The notes: generated by a model from the sequence alone, not told the origin. A DNA stretch of 64,000 nt from Paenibacillus sp. J2TS4 (GCF_018403245.1 NZ_BOSH01000011.1:62001-126000); one strand, 5' to 3'. Shown: positions 17,001 to 25,047, counted from the first letter of the stretch. Translations and numbers: made by a program.

Positions 17001-17063
17001 CGGTTGCACTACTAGCTCCATCTACTCCAAGTGCCCAAATACAGAATAGACTTCAACGCTCCC
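16994..17063 (-). ncRNA. c-di-GMP-II riboswitch 1
   Basis: On the minus strand the conserved core of class II c-di-GMP riboswitches is present: TTGGGCACTTGG, then TAGTAGTGCAACCGACC. This is the same block as in the Clostridioides difficile Cd84 aptamer as I recall it. GCACT pairs with AGTGC, and AGATGG in the enclosed loop can pair with CCATCT, giving the expected pseudoknot. It lies in the 5' UTR of the triple-repeat protein gene, 75 nt upstream of its ATG, with a terminator between. A nearly identical second copy is at 21596-21665. Confidence 0.92.
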
Positions 17064-17102
17064 ATTTTGGATAGAGATACTCATTATTTTACAGTTGACA
17101 CC

Positions 17103-17148
17103 ATTATATAGTAATTCAAACAATATTATTGTCGAATTTTGTAGAATT
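17103..17148 (-). promoter_or_regulatory. Promoter of riboswitch 1 with candidate Spo0A boxes
   Basis: A minus-strand TATAAT (17103-17108) lies ~40 nt upstream of the aptamer. Where the -35 element should be there is no good TTGACA. Instead, on the plus strand, TTGTCGAA (17129-17136) and TTTTGTAGAA (17137-17146) abut each other. TTGTCGAA matches the Spo0A box core. Promoters with a poor -35 overlapped by 0A boxes are typical of direct Spo0A control, but this is inference. Confidence 0.5.
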
Positions 17149-17262
17149 TAAGAAATATTTTTAACATTTTGCGTGACATATCCGTTGTTCAAGCTGTCAT
17201 ATACTTAGAATGCATTTAGTGGTCAAGTTATAGATAAATTAGAGATGGAGCGGTGATCTTTA

Positions 17263-17460
17263 TTGAAAAGATATTTGTTGCAAAAGCTGTGCAGCCTTGA
17301 TTCCCAGAGAGAGACCTGGACGACGATTATGGAAAGTAATAATAAAGAAGCTCTACTTAACTTCCTGGGCTGGAATTATCGGATTGTGGACCGAAGCAAT
17401 CAGGAAGAGGTAGCCCGTTCCGATACGTATCAGGCTGCGTCGAATGAGCGGGTCATCTGA
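17263..17460 (+). CDS. Small hypothetical protein (65 aa)
   Basis: The function is not recognised. The TTG start at 17263 follows GGTGATC, which is near-perfectly complementary to the 16S rRNA end. The protein is soluble, without signal peptide or membrane segment, and has a single Cys near residue 11. It is divergent from the riboswitch-controlled gene and convergent with the GGDEF-EAL gene. Its start region (GGTGATCTTTAT then a start codon and AAA or AAC) resembles that of the 75-aa gene at 21505, but the proteins are not clearly homologous. It could be a shadow, but the site favours a real gene. Confidence 0.55.
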   Translation: MKRYLLQKLCSLDSQRETWTTIMESNNKEALLNFLGWNYRIVDRSNQEEVARSDTYQAASNERVI

Positions 17461-17524
17461 CGACCAATCAACCGCTCATCCATGGATTAGGAGGGGGAAT
17501 CACTCTGTCCATCCAAGCAGATGA

Positions 17525-19936
17525 TTATTTCCATAAGATCCCCTTCCGTTCCAACTGCTCCGGCTGCAGCGGCCGGCTGATCAGATAGCCCTGCACTTCA
17601 TCACATCCATGCTCCGCCAACCAATTGAATTGCTCCTCATTCTCCACCCCCTCCGCGATGACCTTCAAATTCAATTTGTGAGCCATCGAGAGGATACTGG
17701 TCACGATCTCGGCATTCTCTACGCTCGAGGTCAGACCGTTAATAAATGAACGATCAATCTTCAGCTTGTGAATCGGCAGCTTGGTCAAATAGCTGAGCGA
17801 GGAATACCCTGTCCCGAAATCATCCATGACAATCTGCACGCCGAGCCGCTTCAGGTCAGCCAGCTTGCGAACGAAGAAGTCCGCCCCCTGGACAGCCATA
17901 TTCTCCGTAATTTCCAATTCCAGGCAGGAGGGCTCCAGTCCGGTCTCCTCCAGCGCCTTCTCGATTACTCCCATCAACTGCTCGTCCCGGAATTGGCGCG
18001 GGGATAAATTGACCGCCACCCGAACGGGGCGATAGCCGGCTTTTTGCCAGGCTACACTCTGCTGGCAAGCGGACTTGATGGCCCATCGGCCTAACGGAAC
18101 AATCAGACCGCTATCTTCAGCGATCGGGATAAATTCGGATGGAGAGATCAGTCCCAGCTCGCGATGGTCCCAACGAAGGAGGGCCTCCAGACCCGTTAGC
18201 AATCCGGTCGCCATGTTCACCTGCGGTTGGTAGACTAAATCGCAGTCCTTAAAATCCCCTGTTTCGAGCGCCTTGCGCATTTCTTTCTCCAGCATGACTT
18301 TTCTCAGGTTGGTTTCATTCATATCGGCCCTATAGAACTGGTAATGATTCTTTCCTTTTTCTTTAGCCCGATACATGGCCGTATCCGCATTCTTGATGAG
18401 CGTCTCCACATCCGCCCCGTCATCCGGATACATGCTAATCCCTATACTGGTGGATACATAAAGCTCCAGTCCGTCCAACCAATACGGCTTGTCAAATACA
18501 TTGAGGATAGCCTTGGCGATTTCCTGTGCTTCTTCTTTAGTCGCGTCCTTCAGAATGATATTAAATTCGTCTCCGCCTCTTCGGGAGACGGTATCCGTTG
18601 GCCGCAAGCAGGTCAGCAGCCGCTCGGCTACGAGCTTAAGCAGTGTATCCCCCGTCGTATGGCTGAATGTATCATTAATCATTTTGAATCGATCCAAATC
18701 GAGAAACATAACCGCCAGACGCCCCGGCTCCGCATGGGCAATCGCCTCCGCCAAGCGGTCGTTGTACAGGAGCCGGTTGGGCAGACCGGTCAAGGAGTCA
18801 TGGTAGGCCATGGCGGTAATCTGCTCCTGGAACCTTTTATAATCCGTAATATCGGTAGCTATACAGAGAAGCTGCTTTCCCTTGCTGGTGTAAATCGGCA
18901 TTTTGGAAACCCGGACCCACTTCAAGTGGCCCTGGGCATCAATAAAGGTTTCCTCCAGTCCAATCTGATCCTCCATTTCCTGCAGAAGCTGGCGATCGTG
19001 ATCCCAAATCCGCGAGGTCGGGGATGCGCTGCTCATCGACAGCTCGTTCTCATTGCGGCCGATCAAATCCGCGGGAAATGTTCCATATAGACGCGCCGTC
19101 GCCAAATTCGCCAATGTAAAATTACCTCGGGCGTCTTTGGCATAAATATAATTCGGATTCAAATCAATCATCTGGCGCAGGAACTCCTTTTGCCCAATCA
19201 GCTCCGTATTCATATCTTCAATCGTGTTGGCGTTCATCCGATTAAATACGGCAAACAGCGCAATGGAAAAAATCATGACCGCTATACCGCTCGGATACAG
19301 CCCCTTGTCTTCCGACAAATTGAATACTCCCACTGCATAGGAAAAGAAGGAGACGATTGAGAAGACAAGCAAGAAAAAGCGGAAATGCCGGTTGATCACC
19401 GCACGGCTTACGACCAGGCAAAGAATCAGACTCACGAAAAATAGAATAAGGACGACAACAATTAAAAAACGATATTCACCATAAATCGGGTATAAATATT
19501 TCGTATGGTGAGGCGGCTCCACATAATAAAGCTTCTCGACTCCCTTGCGGCTCCAGCCGCCCAGATAGACGATGAACGAAAATAAATAATAAAACGCTAT
19601 CATCCGAAGATCAACGAGCTTGCTTACCAGCTTGCCAAATCTCAGACCTGAGGTTTTCGGTCCCTCCAGATCATGGTAAACAATATGAACGATATACATG
19701 GAAGCGGGCCCCAGCATGATAAAGCCGAATCGAAAAAGCCGGAACAACCTGTCGACTTGTTCCGGAGTAAACCACTCATAACCATATAGAACCGCAACAT
19801 CCAACTGCCAGATGCTGACAAAAAGCATAAAAATGAAGAAGCCTCTGGCCAGCCTGGTTTTCCTGAACGTAAGCTCCATGGCCAGACCGAGTATTAGCGG
19901 GACGACTGCAAAAGCGATCATCGTAATAAAAAGCAT
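17525..19936 (-). CDS. Membrane PAS-GGDEF-EAL protein (c-di-GMP synthesis/degradation)
   Basis: About 803 aa. Seven to eight hydrophobic segments fill the first ~250 residues. A PAS domain follows (IDLNPNYIYAKDARGNFTLAN), then a GGDEF domain with intact SRRGGDEF near residue 455, and an EAL domain with LEALLRW, DDFGTGYSSL and KIDRSFI. Both active-site signatures look intact, so it could be bifunctional or switch between diguanylate cyclase and phosphodiesterase. I choose ATG 19936, four bases after the stop of the ketosynthase gene and preceded by GGGG; upstream ATGs lie inside that gene. The two are probably co-transcribed from the promoter of riboswitch 2, which would place this enzyme under c-di-GMP feedback. 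Confidence 0.92.
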   Translation of the reverse strand: MLFITMIAFAVVPLILGLAMELTFRKTRLARGFFIFMLFVSIWQLDVAVLYGYEWFTPEQVDRLFRLFRFGFIMLGPASMYIVHIVYHDLEGPKTSGLRFGKLVSKLVDLRMIAFYYLFSFIVYLGGWSRKGVEKLYYVEPPHHTKYLYPIYGEYRFLIVVVLILFFVSLILCLVVSRAVINRHFRFFLLVFSIVSFFSYAVGVFNLSEDKGLYPSGIAVMIFSIALFAVFNRMNANTIEDMNTELIGQKEFLRQMIDLNPNYIYAKDARGNFTLANLATARLYGTFPADLIGRNENELSMSSASPTSRIWDHDRQLLQEMEDQIGLEETFIDAQGHLKWVRVSKMPIYTSKGKQLLCIATDITDYKRFQEQITAMAYHDSLTGLPNRLLYNDRLAEAIAHAEPGRLAVMFLDLDRFKMINDTFSHTTGDTLLKLVAERLLTCLRPTDTVSRRGGDEFNIILKDATKEEAQEIAKAILNVFDKPYWLDGLELYVSTSIGISMYPDDGADVETLIKNADTAMYRAKEKGKNHYQFYRADMNETNLRKVMLEKEMRKALETGDFKDCDLVYQPQVNMATGLLTGLEALLRWDHRELGLISPSEFIPIAEDSGLIVPLGRWAIKSACQQSVAWQKAGYRPVRVAVNLSPRQFRDEQLMGVIEKALEETGLEPSCLELEITENMAVQGADFFVRKLADLKRLGVQIVMDDFGTGYSSLSYLTKLPIHKLKIDRSFINGLTSSVENAEIVTSILSMAHKLNLKVIAEGVENEEQFNWLAEHGCDEVQGYLISRPLQPEQLERKGILWK

Positions 19937-19940
19937 CCTC

Positions 19941-21137
19941 TTACCCCGATCCTCTAGATTTGGATAGTAAAAGGCACGTATTGTTGCCACCGTAGCCGTG
20001 TGTAGTAATCGCCACATGATCAACACATTCATATCGAACGGAGCTTACAATAGGAAGATCCTCAAAGCCATTGGCGTCTGTCTTGATGGTGGGCGGGATG
20101 AATCCGTATTCGATCGATAAAAGTGCGGAAATGACTTGGAGGTTGCCGATCGAGGCGAAGGAGTGGCCTATATTCCCTTTTATTGAAGTAATCGGAACAG
20201 AGGAGCCGAACAAAGCCCGGTGGGTAATGGCTTCTACTTGGTCGTTGCTCTGCATCCCCAAAGCCTGGCTATTAACGAAGGTCGGGCGGATTTCCCCGAC
20301 AGCCCGGCTCATGGCCGTTATCATGTTGCGTCCGGTGCTATCCGATTCAAAGATAGAGAGACCATCATTATTGGAGTAGATTCCTGTCAATTCTCCATAA
20401 ATACGGGCCCCCCGCCTTCGCGCATGACTTTCCAGCTCCATGACCAAAACCGCCGCCGCTTCCGAAACTACGAAGCCTTCACTGCTTAAAGAGAAGGGTA
20501 CGCCCGCTCTAGCGATATCTGTCCCGCGGGATAAAGCGCCCAGCCTCATGAAGCTGTATACGCTGCCAATCGTTATAGGCGCATCGGAGCCTCCGACCAG
20601 GCATGCCTCACATTGCCCGCTTTCCAGAAGCAGCTTCCCCATCAACATAGCGTCAACACCGGCCGTACAGCCTGTGCTTAGTGTAAAAGCTTGTCCCTTC
20701 ACCCCCAGATGATAAGACAAGGCCGACGTTATACTGTGGGAATTGCCCGCACCGGCACCGGATATCGGAAATTTGCGGTATTGGCGGTTGCCGCTTATTA
20801 ATGCATACGCTTCAATTTCCTTTAATCCTCCGACGGAGGTTCCCATCACGATCGCTGCATGCCTTCGTTCGTCCTCAGACAGCCTCGCCATGGCAACCGC
20901 TTCATCCGAGGCGGCAATCGCCATCCGGGCTACCCGGGGATAATATCGGTATTTGCGATCCGACAATGGTATAGCCTCTTCGCTAATGATGCCGCATACG
21001 ATATCTTCATCATGCGGCCCCAGGCCGGAAACGACCTTCTGAGTACACACTCCCTTTTCCAATACATTCCTATATTCCTCTTTATCGCCAACCCCAGGAG
21101 CCTTTAATCCATAGCCCGTTATAACAATTCGATCCAA
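19941..21137 (-). CDS. Ketosynthase-like protein with altered His
   Basis: A 398-aa beta-ketoacyl-ACP synthase II-like thiolase-fold protein. The active-site Cys is present in STGCTAGVD, and the Lys and second His in SIKGNIGHSFASIG. The first His of the family (NAHGT) is replaced: the aligned stretch reads VNSQALGMQSND. In normal KAS II both His residues support decarboxylation, so a changed or lost condensing activity is likely. The C-terminal glycine loop is GYGGNN. The start is TTG 21137, eight bases after GGAGG. It lies between the 75-aa gene and the GGDEF-EAL gene on the same strand, an unusual partner for c-di-GMP enzymes. The substrate is unknown; the nearby FkbH-like carrier protein is a possible partner. 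Confidence 0.82.
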   Translation of the reverse strand: MDRIVITGYGLKAPGVGDKEEYRNVLEKGVCTQKVVSGLGPHDEDIVCGIISEEAIPLSDRKYRYYPRVARMAIAASDEAVAMARLSEDERRHAAIVMGTSVGGLKEIEAYALISGNRQYRKFPISGAGAGNSHSITSALSYHLGVKGQAFTLSTGCTAGVDAMLMGKLLLESGQCEACLVGGSDAPITIGSVYSFMRLGALSRGTDIARAGVPFSLSSEGFVVSEAAAVLVMELESHARRRGARIYGELTGIYSNNDGLSIFESDSTGRNMITAMSRAVGEIRPTFVNSQALGMQSNDQVEAITHRALFGSSVPITSIKGNIGHSFASIGNLQVISALLSIEYGFIPPTIKTDANGFEDLPIVSSVRYECVDHVAITTHGYGGNNTCLLLSKSRGSG

Positions 21138-21277
21138 TCCATTAACCTCCGCATTTAGTTGACAGACAGCAGCGTTCTAGCGCAATCGATCATAATGGCT
21201 CATTAATCCTGGAACGGACGGGTTCCCTCAATTTCGCATGTTGCACATCCATTATGAAAGAAATTATTCTACACAAA

Positions 21278-21505
21278 TTACAAAATTCCTTTTTTCTCTC
21301 CTATTCCTTGCATAATTTGTAAATCAAGTCGAAATTGATAAAAATCCCTTGGGTAGGCTCTGCTGTTAATTTTTACCGTCTTGGCGGTGACCCATTCCAC
21401 TTGACCTCCTGAATCGATCAAATGTTCTTTATCCCAGATGGACACCCGCTGCTGAGTTAAGAGTGCCAATACAAACTCACTATCGTTTTCAATATACCGT
21501 TTCAT
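21278..21505 (-). CDS. 75-aa protein downstream of c-di-GMP-II riboswitch 2
   Basis: The function is not recognised. The protein is soluble and mixed alpha/beta in appearance, with SIWDKEHLIDSGGQVEWVTA in the middle. It has no Cys, no signal peptide and no membrane segment. ATG 21505 follows GGAAGGGTGATC and is preferred to the ATG nine bases upstream. It is the first gene after riboswitch 2, whose terminator ends ~60 nt upstream. No strong terminator is visible in the 140 bp to the ketosynthase gene, so it probably leads that operon. Confidence 0.75.
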   Translation of the reverse strand: MKRYIENDSEFVLALLTQQRVSIWDKEHLIDSGGQVEWVTAKTVKINSRAYPRDFYQFRLDLQIMQGIGEKKGIL

Positions 21506-21561
21506 AAAGATCACCCTTCCGGATCATATTCATCCATGCTCTAATAAGGTTATATGGCTAT

Positions 21562-21602
21562 AAAAACGCACAAAACCACCTCTCAAAGAAATGAAAGATG
21601 GT
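21562..21602 (-). terminator. Riboswitch 2 expression-platform terminator
   Basis: On the minus strand CCATCTTTC pairs with GAGAGGTGG, including G-U pairs, followed by TTTTGTGCGTTTTT. Compared with the terminator of riboswitch 1 the loop and 3' arm differ, but pairing to the shared CCATCT is kept. That is compensatory conservation of the switch design. Confidence 0.82.
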
Positions 21603-21665
21603 CGGTTGCACTACTAGCTCCATCTACCCCAAGTGCCCAGATATGGAATAGACTTCTACGCTCCC
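21596..21665 (-). ncRNA. c-di-GMP-II riboswitch 2
   Basis: On the minus strand this copy has CTGGGCACTTGG and then TAGTAGTGCAACCGACC, the class II c-di-GMP core, and begins GGGAGCGT like copy 1. It is ~85-90% identical to copy 1 over 70 nt, with differences mainly in the spacer between GAAGTCTATTC and GGGCACTT. A terminator competes for its CCATCT segment. Downstream on the same strand are the 75-aa gene, the ketosynthase gene and the GGDEF-EAL gene, so the switch probably senses the product or substrate of an enzyme it controls. Confidence 0.92.
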
Positions 21666-21786
21666 TATTTAGTTAAATAAATAATAACAACTTGAAGACG
21701 TGATATTTAGGTCTCTAATATTCTACTTCTATTATATAATGATTTCCATTTTTGAAAACCCAAAATATTATTCACTTTTAGCAACA

Positions 21787-21873
21787 TTTGACAAAGTTTT
21801 TTTATCAGAGTCCTAAGTCTCTTGTTTTTTCCATTAAACCTATTTATTGTCTATATAACAACAGGACTTAGGA
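21787..21873. promoter_or_regulatory. Intergenic control region: possible 0A box and inverted repeat
   Basis: TTTGACAAA at 21787-21795 matches the complement of a 0A box (TTTGTCAAA). A perfect 9-bp inverted repeat, TCCTAAGTC at 21811-21819 and GACTTAGGA at 21865-21873, is extended by CTTGTT/AACAACAG. It lies between the promoter of riboswitch 2 (minus-strand TATAAT at 21731-21736) and the small plus-strand gene at 22103. It may be an operator for either. Confidence 0.4.
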
Positions 21874-22102
21874 AGCAACACTTTTGTAACCTTTGGGCAA
21901 TCAAACCTACCCGGAGCTTGGGATAGGACAATCTCCTTGTTCGAATGTCCCGGAAGCGTAGGAGAGCATGAATAAATTGGCTGCAACTCCGGCATCCTAC
22001 CTTATTAAGGAAACTCCTTATTTTGTACAATTACTCGGACATCACTAGAAAAAACGCACTTGCTCATCACTCGCACACTCACCTAAAGGAGATAAGTTGA
22101 CC

Positions 22103-22264
22103 ATGAAGGATAAGAAAAAAAAATCCGCAGAGCACGAACCGACCGTCGCTCCCGGATTGGAAATCATTGAATTAGATGAGAATGCTACAGAAGAAGAAAT
22201 AAAATCCGGCGATTATACCCCCGTTACCTCTCTGGGCATCGATCGGACACCGGATGATGATTGA
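22103..22264 (+). CDS. Small acidic hypothetical protein (53 aa)
   Basis: The ATG at 22103 follows AAAGGAGAT with good spacing. The product is highly charged: a Lys-rich start (KDKKKK), then an acidic body with EIIELDENATEEEIKSGD, ending in DDD. It has no Cys, no signal peptide and no membrane segment. The function is not recognised. The 230-nt upstream region contains an AAGGA-AAC-TCCTT hairpin (22004-22028 region) and may be a long leader. A 9-bp stem hairpin (CCCTCCTCT/AGAGGAGGG, 22286-22321) follows the gene. Confidence 0.65.
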   Translation: MKDKKKKSAEHEPTVAPGLEIIELDENATEEEIKSGDYTPVTSLGIDRTPDDD

Positions 22265-22391
22265 CTTGCCGAGGCTGTGCACTCTCCCTCCTCTACTCTG
22301 CTCTGCTGGTCAAGAGGAGGGCCGCCCCTTTCTGTACTCTCCTTAGCTCGACCCCTGCAAAACTTAGTTCATTCCTACGAAGCAGACAAGC

Positions 22392-22889
22392 CTAGATACT
22401 TTCCGCATTTTTCTTCTGATCGTAAGACAGCACATAAGGAAGGTGATACACATAAGTACCGTTATCGGCAATTTTCAATTGAGCAAATCCTTGTTCCCTT
22501 AAGCGCTCCAGGTACTGCTTTGCTTCATCCAGGGAGTAATCGGATCTGAGAGCGATGTCCGCCGGCGTCACCAATCCATCCTGGGAAACCGCAATCGCCA
22601 GCACCACTTTCTCCATCTGATAATCCGACTTCGGGTCGTACTCGGGCACCGGCAGGTTATGCTTCGTCTTCTTAAGGTAGTTAAGAAGAAAAAGCGCCAC
22701 TCCCAAAGGAAGAATAGACAACAGAGTAATCATAATTATAAAAAATGACACCGAATCGTTATTATTCATCAGCATTAGAATAAACCAAAGAATACTCCAA
22801 AGAATCATTAGGACCGCGGCTGTTTTCAGGAAAGCCCGCTTCGCTTTAAACCATAATCTTCTCACCAATAAATTATTGTCTTGCTTCAT
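22392..22889 (-). CDS. Two-TM membrane protein with C-terminal winged-helix-like domain
   Basis: A 165-aa protein with two hydrophobic segments in residues ~18-70 (AAVLMILWSILWFILML and SFFIIMITLLSILPLGVALFLL). The C-terminal ~70 residues look like a small winged helix: VVLAIAVSQDGLVTPADIALRSDYSLDEA is the helix-turn-helix part and GTYVYHLP the wing. No catalytic motif is seen. It is probably a conserved hypothetical protein of Paenibacillus. It is transcribed alone; the nearest minus-strand neighbour upstream starts 250 bp away. Confidence 0.7.
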   Translation of the reverse strand: MKQDNNLLVRRLWFKAKRAFLKTAAVLMILWSILWFILMLMNNNDSVSFFIIMITLLSILPLGVALFLLNYLKKTKHNLPVPEYDPKSDYQMEKVVLAIAVSQDGLVTPADIALRSDYSLDEAKQYLERLREQGFAQLKIADNGTYVYHLPYVLSYDQKKNAESI

Positions 22890-23146
22890 CCTGCCTCACT
22901 CAGCTTTCTATATTCATTCAATTTTTTCTCCACACTATGTTGGATGTTCCAAATTTATCCAGATGTCACTCCACTTTCATAAGATATGCCTGGATGCTGA
23001 ACATACAACGGTTATAGAAAGCAAGCTCCCCCGCCTGCCTTATCTTCTTATTCTAATTTAATCCTGTCATGCTGGCAATGGGAACCATTTCTTTTCCTTT
23101 TTTTATTTAAAATACGGTTTACGGGAGAGAGACGGGATGAATGAGG

Positions 23147-24439
23147 CTACTCGATCCTGCTCTTGATGAATCTGACTACATTGTCTACCGTAGATAAAAT
23201 GTCCAGCGTCAGATCGTCTTCGTCGAATACGACATGAAACTCTTTCTCCAGCTTCACAATCAATTCAACGGCCGTTATGGAATCCAGTACACCTCGAGTG
23301 CCTAGCAGAAGGGTCTCCGGTCCTACCTCTTGTTCTCCTAATATTCTACTAACGAGGTTTATTACCCTCTGCTGTACTTGACAATGGCCGCTCTCCCTAT
23401 GGTCGGATGGAAGGACTGGTCTGAGTACTCTTATCCAATCGGATTCCTTATAAGGAAAGGGGAACGGCAAACGATAGATGGAATGATCCCCCTTTCTTTC
23501 GCCCCTGACAAAGCCAAGCAAATTCAATAAAATTAACGCAGGGCGATTCCGTCTTTCCGATTTATAGCCGCAGCGCGCTTCCTGAAGCCCGGGATGATTC
23601 TGCTGAACCAGATCCAGAACTGTCCCTAAAAAGGCGGTGCCGATCCCGCGTCCTTCAATACGGCAGGAAATACAAAATAAACGGATATCCGTCCAGGCCT
23701 CATCCAGGTCAAGCATAGCGACGGAGACGATGCCGTGATCCCCGAACCGGTCCTGCAGCTCGGCTAGGTAAAGCCTCTTCATCTTGCTCTCCATATAGGT
23801 GCGAACGACTTCCTCCGAAACCCGTTCGACCCGATTGTTCCATTGATTCGTTCTCTCAACCAACTCACATACTCGAGCAAGATCCTCTTCGCAGGCTAAC
23901 CGCACCGTCAATTCCATGGAGCACGAACGCAGGAACTCTTCCCGTGTTCCGGCGAATTGTTTCTCCGCCTCCTCCCGGTCGGCTCTGAGCAGCATTAATT
24001 GCCTGCGCCTTAAGGCTTCGCCCGTCCTTCGGGGAGCCCGGAATTCCGGGTATTCCATAAGCCGCCTGTATTCCTTGGCGTCATATACGTTCAGGTCCGG
24101 CAGACAGGTTCGGGCCTCATGCAGCTCGAAGGGATTATCATCGATGAAGGCGACGGCCTCCATTCCGATATTCAGCTCGCGCGCAATTTGCCGAATGCTG
24201 TCTGCTTTCGATCCCCAGCCTAGCTGCGGATAGATAAAATAATGATCTACCCCCAGCTCCTTCAGCTTGCTCATCGCTTCGCCGGGATCGTTGCGGCTGG
24301 CAATGCTCTGGATCACTCCCCGCTCATCCAAAAGCTCCAGCACTTCAAGAGCTCCCGGACGCAAAGTGACATCGCGGCTTTCGGTGAGGGTTCCTTCCCA
24401 CAACGTCTCATCCAAGTCCCAAATCAAACATTTGATCAT
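23147..24439 (-). CDS. FkbH-like HAD protein with C-terminal acyl carrier domain
   Basis: A 430-aa protein. Residues 1-~140 are a HAD-IIIC domain with DLDETLWEGTL as the DxDxT motif. Residues ~150-320 are a GNAT-like domain typical of FkbH (ERTNQWNNRVERV, RIEGRGIGTAFLG). The last ~75 residues are an acyl carrier protein with the phosphopantetheine Ser in GVLDSITAVEL. FkbH proteins load a glyceryl group from 1,3-bisphosphoglycerate onto a carrier protein in polyketide pathways; here the carrier is fused to the enzyme. The gene overlaps the upstream acetyltransferase gene by four bases (ATGA). No full polyketide synthase is present, so the acceptor is unknown. Confidence 0.87.
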   Translation of the reverse strand: MIKCLIWDLDETLWEGTLTESRDVTLRPGALEVLELLDERGVIQSIASRNDPGEAMSKLKELGVDHYFIYPQLGWGSKADSIRQIARELNIGMEAVAFIDDNPFELHEARTCLPDLNVYDAKEYRRLMEYPEFRAPRRTGEALRRRQLMLLRADREEAEKQFAGTREEFLRSCSMELTVRLACEEDLARVCELVERTNQWNNRVERVSEEVVRTYMESKMKRLYLAELQDRFGDHGIVSVAMLDLDEAWTDIRLFCISCRIEGRGIGTAFLGTVLDLVQQNHPGLQEARCGYKSERRNRPALILLNLLGFVRGERKGDHSIYRLPFPFPYKESDWIRVLRPVLPSDHRESGHCQVQQRVINLVSRILGEQEVGPETLLLGTRGVLDSITAVELIVKLEKEFHVVFDEDDLTLDILSTVDNVVRFIKSRIE

Positions 24440-24921
24440 CGTGAAGCCTCCCCGGATTCCAATGGCTTGAACTGTTCTTGAGCAACATACTCCATAGTTA
24501 AATGGGTAGGCTCGAATCCGTGCATCTTATACAGGACCCGCATCGGAAGATTGCCGACATGAACATGCCCGACGATTCGTTTAGCCCCTTGATTTCTGCC
24601 GAACTCCATTCCGGCGCCCAATAAATCTGATGCATAATCGGTCCCGCGGTACAGTTCGGCAATGTAGAAGCTCTTGAACTGAATATATTTCTCTTTCGTG
24701 ACAAAATTAACTTTGGGCGTCATCCAGAGCCAGCCTGCCACCTTTCCGTCCTTTTCCCATACCAGCATCCCCTTTCCTTCCTGAGGAATAGCCTTTTCCA
24801 GCTTGCGGCGGTGAAATTCCAGTTCGGTTACCGCTTCGCCGCCAAAGGAAATAAGGGCAATCTCTTTCTCATACTCGGCTACTTCAGCCAAATCTCGTTC
24901 TTCTATGGGTCGTATGTTCAT
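24436..24921 (-). CDS. GNAT family acetyltransferase
   Basis: About 161 aa. It has the GNAT motif A region YRGTDYASDLLGAGMEFGRNQGAKRI and a late strand-helix with MRVLYKMHGFEPTHLTMEY. I choose ATG 24921 because AGGAAGG lies upstream; an in-frame ATG at 24984 gives an atypical N-terminus. It is translationally coupled to the FkbH-like gene, so it may act on the same product. It could also be an unrelated N-acetyltransferase. Confidence 0.82.
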   Translation of the reverse strand: MNIRPIEERDLAEVAEYEKEIALISFGGEAVTELEFHRRKLEKAIPQEGKGMLVWEKDGKVAGWLWMTPKVNFVTKEKYIQFKSFYIAELYRGTDYASDLLGAGMEFGRNQGAKRIVGHVHVGNLPMRVLYKMHGFEPTHLTMEYVAQEQFKPLESGEASR

Positions 24922-25047
24922 TGGATCCTTCCTCTCAATCATCAAATAATCAACTGTCATTTTATTCGTCGACAACCTTTTCATTATCTTAGACCATTGT
25001 TGCGCAACCCGCGATCAGCCTTTTCATCTATGAATCAGCCGTTTCGT

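Noticed and set aside
18344..19090. 248-aa plus-strand frame opposite the GGDEF-EAL gene
   Set aside because: Antisense shadow; the GGDEF-EAL motifs fix the real frame.
22000..22030. Known metabolite riboswitch upstream of the 22103 gene
   Set aside because: Some hairpins are visible but no conserved core of a known class could be recognised.
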